Shown here in pieces: positions 52,636 through 63,385 of a DNA stretch of 64,000 nucleotides. The position numbers and the translations under genes were made by a program. The stretch spans positions 496,001 through 560,000 of the forward strand of contig JAGTJM010000005.1 in NCBI GenBank assembly GCA_020747015.1, written 5' to 3'. The notes beneath the pieces were generated by a model. That model was not told where the DNA came from, did no database searches, and was given only the letters and a program-made list of their open reading frames with translations. This DNA comes from Pyrenochaeta sp. MPI-SDFR-AT-0127. Taxonomy: Eukaryota; Ascomycota; Dothideomycetes; Pleosporales; Cucurbitariaceae. Within the stretch, counting starts at the first letter, position 1. The number at the start of each line of letters is the position of its first letter.

Positions 52636-54890
52636 ATGAACAGCAGCCATAGCCCAGCAATTATCGGAGTGTGGAGGGACTACCCATCAGGAGGTAAGAC
52701 AGCGTCTCATGTCACGGTCAATCGAGATGAACTTCGAGCGCTTACATCTGCATCCCAGAGCATCTGTTGTCAATAAAAAATCCATGGGGAATCATAATCG
52801 TAGCACTTGCAGGCATTTGGCTTTCGTGGTCCACGAAATACGTAAAGAAGATATTGGGAAACATAGCGCTCTGGGTCCATTTACACCTACATGAACGACC
52901 TCGAAAGTCAGACAGTCGTCAGGATCCCAACGTGATCACGCCGTTGCTAGAACACGATCGGAGAAGTGTGGTGGCGAACAATGCCCAACCTCTCGCTAAG
53001 GTGTTGAAAGAAAAGAGCGGCATCCGCGATCTTTTTGCCGATTGTTTTATCAGCAAAGAGTTAAGTAAAGGAGATAAACTACGTCTCCTGATATTCACTA
53101 TGTTTGTTGCGGTTTTCGGTTCTGGTATCATATTAGGAGGGTATTTTTGGACAAAAATACGGGTAGATGGTCCAGCAAGGCTGGCTTCGGACAAGTGTGG
53201 ACTCTGGCTATTTGAAGGAGAAAAGCGCTCAGAAGCTGCTACTCGTGCCCGATTGATTGACCTCGAGAAAGAGGAAAGGGCTGCACAATTCGCAGAAGAT
53301 TGTTATAGGCGATCTGGTTCCGTTGCATCGAGATGCCATATTTTCTCCCAACCGAGTCTTCCTATCTCGGACGCGAAATACACGAACGACTGTCCATTCC
53401 AGAATGAAATTTGCCGCCAGAATCAAACAGTCACTTTCACATCACGAGATATAAAAGCAACAGATATAGGCATAAACAGCCCATCGGGCCCTAAATTTCG
53501 TCGCAGCACGGCCTGCACGCCGCTCAGTATGGATTATCCGTACATACAAAATAAGACTGAGAACAACGTCACAACATTCACCTATCACTATGGGCCAAAA
53601 TACGGTGATGGAGGCAGGGTCAATTACACGTACAGCACAGTTGGCAACCCATGGGATCGTCTCGCGCCTGTATATGATGTTTTCGCGTACAGCTCGAACG
53701 TCGATGATTCGGATGACCCTGTGTGGGAACCGCACCCACATCTTACGCACCCCAAATATAGTACGGTAACTATCATATTCATATCGTCCCTCCGCATCCT
53801 TTACGATGAACACAGCGATGATCCGATCTTCCCTGCGGATGAGGAATGGGATCTACATGGGGATCGCAAACCGTGGTTTCGAAACTCGGACCCTCGAGCT
53901 CGCCCACTTGCATGTATCAACACTATCGAGGTATGCACGGGTGACGGCAGCACATGTTGGAATTTGTATGAGCCGACAAATAATGCCACAGCCATCGATG
54001 ATACTCCGGAATTCATCCTCTTGTATTCTGCGCTTTTCAAAACCGATATCTACTACTCTCTCGCTAAACGCCAAGGTCGCGCACTGCTCGCCCAAAAGAA
54101 AGTGTCGCAATACTTCTCAACAGCTTTGGGTAGTGATCCCTGGGTAGCGGAAGTCGAGAATTGGGTCAAAATATCTCTCGCTCGCACCTCAATAAACGCA
54201 TGGAGCGTTGCAAGTGGGGAAGATTCTGTCCATGCCGGCAAGGACGGATTCATCGAAAAGACAAAAGGCTACGGCGAGCTTTGCGGAAGATACAAGTACA
54301 ACCCACCAGGCTATCAAAGTCTGCACTTTGTGCCTCTTATGCTAGTCGTAGCTTGTTTACCGCTCACTTGGTTTCTCAGTTGGGACTGGAAGCCAATTGA
54401 GAGGACAACTAAGAAAGCTTTTCGCCCCGTCCATGATCTTATAGTAAAGCGTAGAGCTGAAGTAGCTAGGCCTTATCGAAATGGCGGTAACAGTACTACT
54501 GCAACAAGGGAAGCAACACCTGACACAAGTGATCCGGCTCTCACTACTACAATACCCCGCCAAACTACCAGCGAGAGAGAGTCAGCCACGCCTGCAGAGG
54601 CGGGAGAATCAACGACAACTGGAGCGCGAGAACACCAGCACGTAGAATCACAGAACGAAAGAGACACAACAGCCCAGGATTCAACAGCTGAGGATTCTGA
54701 GACATCTGACGGAGAGTTGGTTAAGTGGGAACCCCTGGTCTGGCACATGTTACTCTATGCCTTGTGGAATTTTCTTTATTTGTTGTTGCTGCTCGTTCTG
54801 CAAATTTTCTGGGTATTTCCTAAATTCATTAGGGAGAGATGCAGCACAAGGAATCGTACCGGTCCGCGTGGAGCGGGGGTTACAGTTTGA
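52636..54890 (+). CDS. Large fungal membrane protein of unknown function
   Basis: Two exons, 52636-52693 and 52759-54890, with a 65-nt intron (GTAAGA, acceptor TCCCAG); 729 residues. The long frame of exon 2 has no ATG near its beginning, so I took the upstream exon starting MNSSHSPAIIGVWRDYPSG, which joins in frame to EHLLSIKNPWG. Membrane segments are visible near residues 26-42 (WGIIIVALAGIWLSW), about 127-150 (LLIFTMFVAVFGSGIILGGY), about 560-580 (LHFVPLMLVVACLPLTWFLS) and about 690-715 (LLYALWNFLYLLLLLVLQIF). Between the second and third lies a large Cys-rich loop with many Asn-X-Thr sequons (NQTV, NKTE, NVTT, NYTY, NATA), so it is probably extracellular or lumenal. A Thr/Ser/Glu-rich disordered stretch (about 595-670) precedes the last helix. 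I recall similar uncharacterised proteins in Pezizomycotina. Confidence 0.8.
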
Positions 54891-55308
54891 CAATCTCCGT
54901 CCAGTGTTACTGATGCTCAAGCGTAGAGTTGTGGGCAGAAACTGAGACTGTTTCGGAATAGAATAGAATGAGCAGAAACAATTGCGGCTCGAATAAAACT
55001 ACCCAAGTGGATCAATTCGGAGGTGGCTGCCATTCTTGCGACTCATTGGTGAGTAGGATTGACAGCTGACCGGTCCTTTTCGAAGGACGTTCATCTGAAC
55101 ACATTTATTGGTCAGCCTTGCCTACTTTGCACACACACATGCCGACATCCCTGTAATATGCCTGCGCTAGTTCTTGGTCTGCAGCCAGATAATCTGCCTT
55201 GCCCTAGACAACACTGCCCCAGTATGAATCTCGGGTACCCCAGTTCTTTTTCCATTATCCTCAAATCTATCTTGTCCACGTTTCATCGTCGTCACACCGC
55301 AGGATGTG
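54891..55308. other. Intergenic region; no gene seen
   Basis: About 420 nt between two plus-strand genes. Frames around 55059-55334 are unsupported. Confidence 0.55.
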
Positions 55309-55978
55309 ATGGCATCTGCTACTGCCCTTTTTAGTGATTGGATATGGAGCCAGCCACACCGCAACTATTACAAAGTCCGAACCCTTCCAGATGGATCATT
55401 CGAGTACGTGTGGCCAGAGTCATATCGGCCTTCTCAGTCGACCTCATATTCTACTACTTCTGTTAGCTCCTTCCACGACAGTTCACAGAGGTATGGCGCA
55501 TTCTTTAGGCAATCAGATCGACCACTAGTATTTACATGCGTTTGATAGCTCGAGCCAATACCACCCGATACGCGATTTGTCTGAGGCATCTTTCTCGGCT
55601 CGCGCCACCACATCTCCTTCAGCCGTGCCTCGTACTACTGGCGTTGTTCCGTACCATAATTTATACTACGGCCAATCTTCCGTGCCTCTTTCTGAATCTT
55701 TTGGTCCCATACCTACCCAGGCAACACACACCAATTCCGCAGCCAGTAGCCACGGCTTCCTACTTTCTAGTACCCAACACCATACTGCCTCATATCGCAT
55801 AATGGGGAAGTGCGACCACCCAAAATGCAAGGATCAATACTGTATCGAGACACAATATGAGAAACGAGGATTCCGGGACGATCTACGCCACCATGAAGAT
55901 GATGATAAGAATGGAAGCATGAAGGACGGCGACAATGTGGGTGGCCACATGGGGTTTAGAGCCGTACGCGCTCGATGA
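55309..55978 (+). CDS. Hypothetical small protein with Cys/His cluster
   Basis: Two exons, 55309-55490 and 55549-55978, joined across a 58-nt intron (GTATGG, acceptor GATAG); 203 residues. ATG 55309 begins MASATALFSDWIWSQPHRNY, followed by YKVRTLPDGSFEYVWPESYR. This aromatic-rich opening is the most conserved-looking part. The middle is Ser/Thr/Tyr-rich and probably disordered. The C-terminus has a compact Cys/His cluster (KCDHPKCKDQYCIETQYEKR, then RDDLRHHEDDD) that could bind a metal ion, although its spacing matches no zinc finger I know. The intron join keeps the frame and removes an in-frame stop, which supports the model. Function unknown. Confidence 0.6.
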
Positions 55979-56611
55979 TTTGAGTTGGCTTGCACATATG
56001 CGACTTTTATGTGAAAAACTGCAGAAGTGCCCTTGAACTTACCAGACAAATTCACTTCCAGGCGAGCGGACGATGCCTCTTTGGAAGAGTATCGATGTGG
56101 TAAGATCTCTGATTGCGTACGATACCGACATTATGACTGTATGAATAAATGAATTGGCATGGATCCTAGCATGTAATTGCATCTCGGAGCAAGCGAGCTG
56201 TTGGAAGTTTTATTACATTCCATATAGTCACTTGCATGGCGTTTGGTATGAATATATCCATCTTCTATTACTCATCCTATGCAATAAGACTTCTAGACAA
56301 ATGTTCAACGCACAGAAAAAGTGCAAGCTGTACATTTCAGGTGAAATGCACCACAATTAGACAGCTGTCTTCACAAATGGTGACAAGACCAGTCGGGTTC
56401 GACAAATGACCAGCCTCATTGGAGGATTGCATATAATCCTTGGAGCAACAACTGAAAAGCGGTGCTGGAAGTCTGCGAGGGAAAGGCTGAGAATATTGTG
56501 ATAGCTCAACCAGGCGCTAACCAAACTCGATGAGAGGACCACTTAAAATCTGCAGGCCTACCAAATCGATCTCAGAGGCCCCAAATGAGAGGGAGAAGGT
56601 AGGGTGTTGAT
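55979..56611. other. Intergenic region; no gene seen
   Basis: About 630 nt of A+T-rich sequence between convergent genes. Small frames at 56154-56542 have no features. Confidence 0.6.
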
Positions 56612-57922
56612 TCACTTCTCTGGTCCATTTTCCCAGCCCTCTTCTCGGAAAATCAAGCACTTCCTCTCCCCATCTTCTTCCGTCCAAGCCCTGAACATTC
56701 CACCGCAATTAAAGTCATGAACAACTTCTGCCGTTGCTCCAACAAGCTCGATACCAATCAAGCCGCCAACACCCTCGTGTGTTTTGCCCCATCTATCACT
56801 AGCAGATTTCTGAAGTTCACCGTCGATTCCGGCCATCCAAGATGTTGCTTTGGAAAGAGAGGTGGAAGCGAACCGGGAATGGGCCGCTGTAGTGCGAGCT
56901 GCGCAGAGCCGGATAAACGTGTCGCCGTTGCCAGTACCTGACAAGCCCACGGCATGACGAGTAACAGTAGGCTTTTCTGTTTCTTTAAGTGGCTGTCGGT
57001 AACTCACCGGAGATGTGGATTGCTTCAAAGACGGTAGGCAGTCACCAATCAGACTAGTTACATCGCCCCGTAATAGCTTGTCAATAGGCAGTGTCGCTGC
57101 AGATGGGATTCTGTAAAGCATCTGTACCTGGGAAGTAGCCGACTTTTTGATATCTGTCCACTCTTCAGCCCAGTATCCTGTGCCCATGGTGGGCGTATCT
57201 CCGATCCGGCCAGGTAGCTTGTTCGTCAATCCTCCAGTTGATGTAGCCGTGCAGATCGTGCCAAAGCTATCCAATACTACGGCGCCACAAGTTCCAAGAG
57301 AGATGAAATTGTCTTTCTCCCAGTCACTCATTTCATCCACTGCGAGTCCAAGCTGTCTCCGTTTGTTCTTCTCAACAAGCCCTCGCTTGTGCTCATCCCA
57401 CTTGTTCTGCGTAAAAAAATAGCTCTGTTCCACAATATCCAGACCCCACTCTTTCGCAAGCCCCTCTACGAATGCTCCGCTATACTGGCAATGATCTTTC
57501 GCTCCTCCCCCTGCCTCATCCTCGCCTCTGATCAACAACGAGCGAGCGAGCTTGATAGGGTTCTTCACATGCTTCAGCATCATACAGCCCACTCCTCTCT
57601 TCTTGTATCCATTCGAAACCATTATACTGCACTCAAGTTCATTCTTGCCTTCTGTTGTGAAGACAGCACCTTTCCCAGAATTGTACAGCGGATCATCCTC
57701 AAGCTGAGTGACTGCGTAAGTTGCGACATCAAGAGCTGTTGCTCCAGGAATGGCTAGTAGGTCCGCTGATTGTGCAATAATTCGCTCTAGAGAAGCTGTA
57801 TATTCATTATATCTTTCGCGAGGTATGGTAGTACGTGTGAGGTTGCCCGCTCCACCGTGGATTATGATTCTAGGGGTGATGCGTGCGCCAGAACACCCCA
57901 AACTACTAGATACCTTAGACAT
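56612..57922 (-). CDS. Asparaginase-2 family hydrolase (Ntn-hydrolase, isoaspartyl peptidase/asparaginase type)
   Basis: A single exon of 436 residues from ATG 57922. The N-terminus has the family motif RIIIHGGAGNLTRTTIP. DDPLYNSGKGAVFTTEGKNE and LECSIMVSNGYKKRGVGCMM follow. The autoprocessing site is SLGTCGAVVLDSFGTICTAT with the presumed N-terminal nucleophile Thr211, followed by STGGLTNKLPGRIGDTPTMG. Later SGTGNGDTFIRLCAA and THEGVGGLIGIELVGATAEV complete the alpha/beta subunit arrangement. The enzyme should cleave itself before Thr211 and hydrolyse asparagine, beta-aspartyl peptides or a related amide. A Pro/Gly variant motif (GTCGAVVLD for the common GTVGAV) is normal in fungal copies. 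There is no signal peptide, so it is probably cytosolic. Confidence 0.92.
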   Translation of the reverse strand: MSKVSSSLGCSGARITPRIIIHGGAGNLTRTTIPRERYNEYTASLERIIAQSADLLAIPGATALDVATYAVTQLEDDPLYNSGKGAVFTTEGKNELECSIMVSNGYKKRGVGCMMLKHVKNPIKLARSLLIRGEDEAGGGAKDHCQYSGAFVEGLAKEWGLDIVEQSYFFTQNKWDEHKRGLVEKNKRRQLGLAVDEMSDWEKDNFISLGTCGAVVLDSFGTICTATSTGGLTNKLPGRIGDTPTMGTGYWAEEWTDIKKSATSQVQMLYRIPSAATLPIDKLLRGDVTSLIGDCLPSLKQSTSPVSYRQPLKETEKPTVTRHAVGLSGTGNGDTFIRLCAARTTAAHSRFASTSLSKATSWMAGIDGELQKSASDRWGKTHEGVGGLIGIELVGATAEVVHDFNCGGMFRAWTEEDGERKCLIFREEGWENGPEK

Positions 57923-58794
57923 GGCGGCTGTGATAGTTTTTCACTTGTATCAGAGCAAGTATGCTATGTTTCGGACGTACAGAGCTTGTAGTGGTCTGAA
58001 ACACAGAGCTCGACACGGTTGTGATCGTTGACCAGATAACGCTAGTCTCAACTCAGGATAGACTTTTCCCCCACCTGCTCTTTACACGATAGCCATTCCA
58101 CACGATGGTCTACATGCATGCATCAAATGTTCGCAGAACAGCCCTACTATGTGATAGACCATTTGACTCAGATAATTTTCTACCTTTTCTTGCTTCCCTA
58201 GCAATTTACAAATCTAAAGATTGGTTTTCCACTAGCATTTAATCCTACATTACGACGGCTAGAGATATCCCACGAGCTCAGTGTATGCACGTTCTCCAGA
58301 AGTATAGTCCTAAAGACTACTGGTACATTTGAGGTGGAGTAAAAACAGAACGTATATATACTTTATAACCATTGCCTAAATCGGCTTGCTCTCATCAAAC
58401 ATCGGACCGCTCACACCTACAAGAGTCCGCACGATTTCAATTTGAGGTCATACTAGGAACACAAGACTCGCTACATATGTGCTTATTTCGTAGAGAATAA
58501 TTTTAGGGAGCTTCGTTTTCGCGCAACAGTATGGTACAATGTGGAAATGATCACAGTGTACGTTGTGTCCTTTAAATTGGAGAGCTTGTTTAACGTATAA
58601 AAGACGCCCAAGCTGGCTTTTCACAACAATGATAGTATATAAACAAGAATATAGCATCTAAGACTTTACTTGCTAGCTTTCTAATCCAGTGCTTGCAATT
58701 TATAGTATGCCAAATGTTCGTCTGAATCATGCCCATGGTTCGCTCATAGAAACCATATTGAAGGTCCCGGATGTGGTGATGGATGGCATACTAA
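57923..58794. other. Intergenic region; no gene seen
   Basis: About 870 nt between two minus-strand genes. A 69-codon minus-strand frame at 58448-58657 has no features. Confidence 0.6.
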
Positions 58795-60582
58795 TCATCT
58801 TTGCAGTATCATCAGTCCTCAACATCTAGGGGCATGAGACTTACCTTATTGGACCGACTTCCACATGCTAGTGAAAACAGTGGAATACCTTGACCGTGAT
58901 CACGCGATGGACTTTGGCATACAGCCTCATGTGATCTAATCGCCATCGCAATGGCTCCCAAACAAAGCATAGAACACAGTTCGGGAAACAATAACAGTCT
59001 CCGCATGACACGAAATCCACTTACCTTTTTAGTTCGTCCATAAACATTTATCAATGACCGGCCGAGTGCAGGTAAGCTAACTAAATCATAGCCACCACAC
59101 CTCTCCCCGATATTACCCAGACATGGCTCGTTACACCTCGCTTGATCATCCGAGAATATATCCTCCGTTGGCGCCTTGTCCGTGCAGAAACACGCACCGC
59201 CAAGTGTGAGCGCGTAGTTGTAGGCTGGATTGGAATTAGAGCCAATACACCGTGCGATGCAATTTTCGGCGCTCATAAAGGGGGTGGGGTCGTGGAGCGA
59301 GTTAACCTGGGTGCCAGTGAAGATCGTGTCCAGAAGGTATAGAGCACCGTAGTAGCAACCCCAGTAGGTCCAAGATTGGCTAACGGGGTCGTCGATTGTT
59401 CGCACCGGTGTAGTGACGATAGGTGGAGCTTGGACGTAGAGCGTAATCATCGACGAGAACGAGTTCAACGAATATGGCGCGTAGTTACTCAGACCACCAC
59501 AAGATTCTCCTGGGCGTCCTGTGCAAATTGCGCTAGTGCATTGACCAATACCAGCTTGCGATGATGTCAGTGGGGCGTTATTTGAGCAATAACATATTGT
59601 TTTGAACAAAGCCGCATAGCGAAAAGATAGTCCGCCAGTCGTACACGTCGAGGTGCATATTGCTGCGTTGATAGGACTAGGTGACGGGAAGTTTCGGGAA
59701 AATCCAACAGTAAGCCTCCAAGCGTCTCCAAAGAAGCAACCGCTGTATCGCCAGCCTGCCGGCTCGGGTATGACAGGTAAAGCTTCAGGATTAGACATGA
59801 TGGCTCGTCGGAAGACAGACATTGCTGCATTTTCAAGTATTCCTAGTCCACCACAGAAGAGGTTCGAGTCCAATGGTACGGTTGGACATATGTGGTCGCA
59901 ATGGCTGGATCCGTGATCACTGGCAGGGGCGTCATCTGAACAATAGCAAGCATTGGCCCTCACTACTGCAAATTCGTTGCCACTTGCAGTACACTTCGCG
60001 ATGCATCTTTGGGGGCTCATGATGGCGTTAAAATCCGTTGGAGAGCGAGCGGAGAGGTAATCATTGGAATAGAAACAGCCCCAGTACTGCCAGCCATTGA
60101 CTTTTGGGTCCAGAGGATGTGGATACAAGGCAGCGTCAAGGAGCCCATCCAAGACTTGTATTGGTGCATTCTGTAGGATCTCAGTACATAAACAATCTTC
60201 ATTCCACAGCACTTACGGTCAAAAGCGGAGCCAGGGCCGGTGTGAGCACATTGCTGATAGTCTGAAGCGGAATATTGAGCAAGCCACCCACTCCTCCAAG
60301 GATACCTCCAATCAGAGATGTGCTGGCTACCCCGAAAGAATTCGCATTGGTCCCGAGGGCACTTAGAGTATCGATCAAAGGGGGTGTGTAAACCCCAACG
60401 CTTACGTTTGCGGCGATGGTCCCAAGGATATTACCATTTATTTGAATAGCCACGAGAGGGTCTGAGCTGGGCAGAGTTATCTGACGAGACGCCAGAAGGC
60501 CTGGCACAATGGCAATACCACCCCCAGCAGCAACCGCCAGAAAGGTGGCTTCTGTGAGGAGGTGTTGAAAAACACGCCCCAT
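58795..60582 (-). CDS. Secreted protein with three WSC domains
   Basis: I model four exons: 60582-60217, 60170-59025, 58867-58845 and 58798-58795; 512 residues. The first three are clear. The last two (23 nt and 4 nt) are inferred from GTAAGT donors and acceptable acceptors, and give the short end HVEVGPIR. If unspliced, exon 2 runs on for 71 codons with a hydrophobic segment. The N-terminus is a hydrophobic leader (FLAVAAGGGIAIVPGLLAS), followed by a Gly/Leu-rich non-WSC region. Three WSC domains follow in exon 2: WQYWGCFYSNDYLSAR...ANACYCSDDAP, WRYSGCFFGDAWRL...KTICYCSNNAP, and WTYWGCYYGALYLLD...GGACFCTDKAP. WSC domains bind carbohydrate such as glucan. With no kinase or membrane anchor seen, this is probably a secreted or wall-associated sugar-binding protein. 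Confidence 0.82.
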
Positions 60583-63241
60583 GGTCGAAGCGCGAACGAG
60601 CGAAAAGAGCTGTGGTCAGCAGTATAACGAGTGTGAGAGCAAATACCTTTATTGTAAATACTTAGACTCAATGATAGTGGTAAACAGAAAAGAAAGCAAA
60701 AAACACGTGATAAACTGTAACAGTGTGGGTAGCGAAAGAAATGGCTATGTTGGCAAAGAAGAGAAAAAAAGAGGAGGACGGACTCGCAGTGATCATATAG
60801 TTGTCAAGATTAACAAGACTATTGGATACCAGTGACACGGTTTGCCATACCGTACATGTTTGTAAGTGGAAGTGGATAACGCGCCTGGGAATGCGAAATT
60901 TGACCGTTGTGGAACGTTGATCAAAGATGTGTGGGGAAACGTCTGTGTTTGTGATAGAATCACAACCTAGTCATGTCGCCTCGCTGTGACCCGTATTGCG
61001 AAGGTCTCAACTGGGGTACTATGATCTGGTCTTAAAGCTGATGTTTGAATAATTGGCAGATTTCTGCCTTTGGCAAGCAAGCTTGCGGTAGCCAACAGGT
61101 TGCCACACGGTGTTTCCCTGGCCTGTGTAACGCTTGTATACTGCATATTTGCATTCAATCACAAGCAAGGTTTCCCAATTACCCAATGCGTTCCGGAATC
61201 GTGGTCGAAATATATGAATGCGGCCACTGACCATAGTTACATGCCTACCTTAATTCAAGTGCGTCACTCCAGGCTTCGCAAGTTTTGAGGAAGTCAAGGC
61301 CAAAGAGGACCTCAATATGAAAGGATATGAGAGCCTCTACCTTGGAGAGCTGCCAATGGTAGCTGAATGTTGACGAGCCCGGGAAAGAATGCCACCGCAG
61401 AGTGGTTCTGGCACCGCCTCATTCGCATCGAACACAATGCTAAATGTGACCTTTGTCAGGATTACCAACATCTTCGCCCTTTTGGAGCGCCACTTCTGCT
61501 AGCACTTCGGTTCATTCCGTCGCCCTTCGACCCATAAAAGGTAATGGTTGCATTATTAGTTCTACCAACGACTACCCCTGCCTTCCTTAGCCACGCTGCG
61601 TGGACTTGGGTAAATGGCTGTCCCTGAAACGCGTGGTGCTGATAGCCAGCCCGAGCAACCTTTTCTGAAAAAGATGATGGCCAGTGGCTACGTCGTATTT
61701 GATATGTTGGAACAACAAAATAGGCTGAAAGATGCTCATAAAATTAAGAGAATGCATGCTAAAGCCACCGTGTTACCGAAGTATCTAGTACACATTGTTT
61801 ATTACTCTGGGTAGACACACGGAAGAGGGTGGTGGTAAGGGCATGTAATTTGCCTTCCTCTTTATACGATCTGCGAGGGTTTTGATTTTGTTGTGCTAAA
61901 TGTAAAAGTAAAAAGGTCAGGGCTGTGTATACTCTTTCACTCAACCAGTGCTAGCGTAGTAAGCGCATACCGTACGCTCACACGATCCAAAGGTGGGACA
62001 GTACACAGGCTAGAGAAAGTGTGCAGCGTGTATCCAGGAGATATCAGAAGTTGAATGTTCGCTGAGTGTTTAGAACGAAGTGTGTTCCAACATCGAGCCA
62101 TACAAATATTTTGTCCAAAGTCCGGATGATGAATTACCTGTGGAGTACTTAAGCGACAAGCGAAAGGAGTATATCAAAGTCCTGCCTCTACTGCTCAAAG
62201 TTTTCAAGGTGGGCGGTCCACAAAATTCACTGACATCTTCTTTGTGTAGGGTGTTTATTGTCTGGCAAATTTGTTCGGGTTTATGCATTGGTGATTTAGT
62301 CGAGATGTTGTGTTATCAACTCTCGGGAACTCCTAACAAGAACAAGGGAGAAATGAATGCCTTAGACACAGTTACAGCGTCTGGAAGGAAAGTGAGTTCT
62401 GCCATGGAAGAAGCACGGTCTGAGGCGGGGTGGGCCGTTGGCGGTTTGCATACAAGAGCCAGACCAGGACCTCGAAACTGTTGTCAGTATATTCGCGCAA
62501 GGATTCGCATGCGCGTCATACACATCGGCCAATACCTCCACTCCTCGGGTTGGAGAGAGGGTGCCAAGCCCGAACACCTGACTTCGCATTACCGACGCTT
62601 CATTGCATCTGTACATCCACAAATCAATCAGAACCCATCTCCAAATCAACTCTCTTCGTTATCTAATTTCAAATTGCCATGCGCCGTCGTCATCATCGTT
62701 CCATTTCTTCTTTTCGAGTTTCAAATCCAGCCTCGCCTGCTCGCCAGCCACAAGATCCCAACCCCTCCAACCACGAACGCGACCCAACCACCCCCCGTGC
62801 ACGCACCCCGCCATGTCTCTACAAAAGTTGCATGCATGCCACATTTCAAGAGACACACTTGGCTGCATATTGTACTCATCATTTACGCATACTCTACGAT
62901 ATTCTGTGAAGCTAAGCTAAGTCGATTGCACTTTCGAACCTCATCTGCCTTGAAGGTTGCTTGGGCGACTGTTTGAGCTTGGACCGCGTGCGTTGTCAGT
63001 AACACTTCGAGACAATTATCCGTTGGAAAGAATCGAAATTCAAGTAAAAAGGACTACAAATGTGTGTATAGCTTCTAGCGACCCTTCTTCTAAAACTTGA
63101 CTAACCTATGACAGACTTTTTATTATTTGTACATACCGCTTCTATCACAACTTTCACGAAGCGCAACAACGCCCCCATCTCGAAAAACTTCGAACGAAGT
63201 CACCTTCTTATTTACTATCGAGACGCCCTCGAACCGCAAAT
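60583..63241. other. 2.7-kb region without a supported gene
   Basis: Probably promoter of the WSC gene and flank of the next micro-protein. An open frame at 61614-61814 (66 codons, ATG) and a long TTG/GTG-started frame at 62080-62976 are not convincing. The first 45 codons of the latter are listed separately as a possible exon remnant. Confidence 0.45.
62074..62205 (+). other. Possible exon or gene remnant
   Basis: An open stretch after a TAG (62071) reads like ordinary protein (SNIEPYKYFVQSPDDELPVE, then YLSDKRKEYIKVLPLLLKVF) and is followed by GTGGGC at about 62209, a possible donor. No start or partner exon was found. I do not recognise it. Confidence 0.2.
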
Positions 63242-63385
63242 ATGAAGCGCAACATCGTCATCTTCCTCATCATTCTGATCCTCTTCATCCTGATCGCCCT
63301 CATTGGATACCTCATCTACTACCTGCAAACGCGGATGGCAGTAGGCGGCACCGCATCATCAGTATCGGATATGACTGAGGGATAA
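63242..63385 (+). CDS. 47-residue single-pass membrane micro-protein
   Basis: An ATG-started frame of 48 codons including stop. The sequence begins MKRNIVIFLIILILFILIAL and continues IGYLIYYLQ, one strong membrane helix after a two-residue basic N-terminus, then a short polar tail (TRMAVGGTASSVSDMTEG). The ATG context (CAAATATGA) is good. The 60 nt upstream are a C/A-rich leader-like sequence. It could be a free micro-protein or the first exon of something larger. No downstream splice partner was found before the window end. Family unknown. Confidence 0.45.
   Translation: MKRNIVIFLIILILFILIALIGYLIYYLQTRMAVGGTASSVSDMTEG

Noticed and set aside
59855..59880. GGTTCGAGTCC, resembling a tRNA B box
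   Set aside because: It lies inside the WSC coding exon, with no matching A box or acceptor stem around it.
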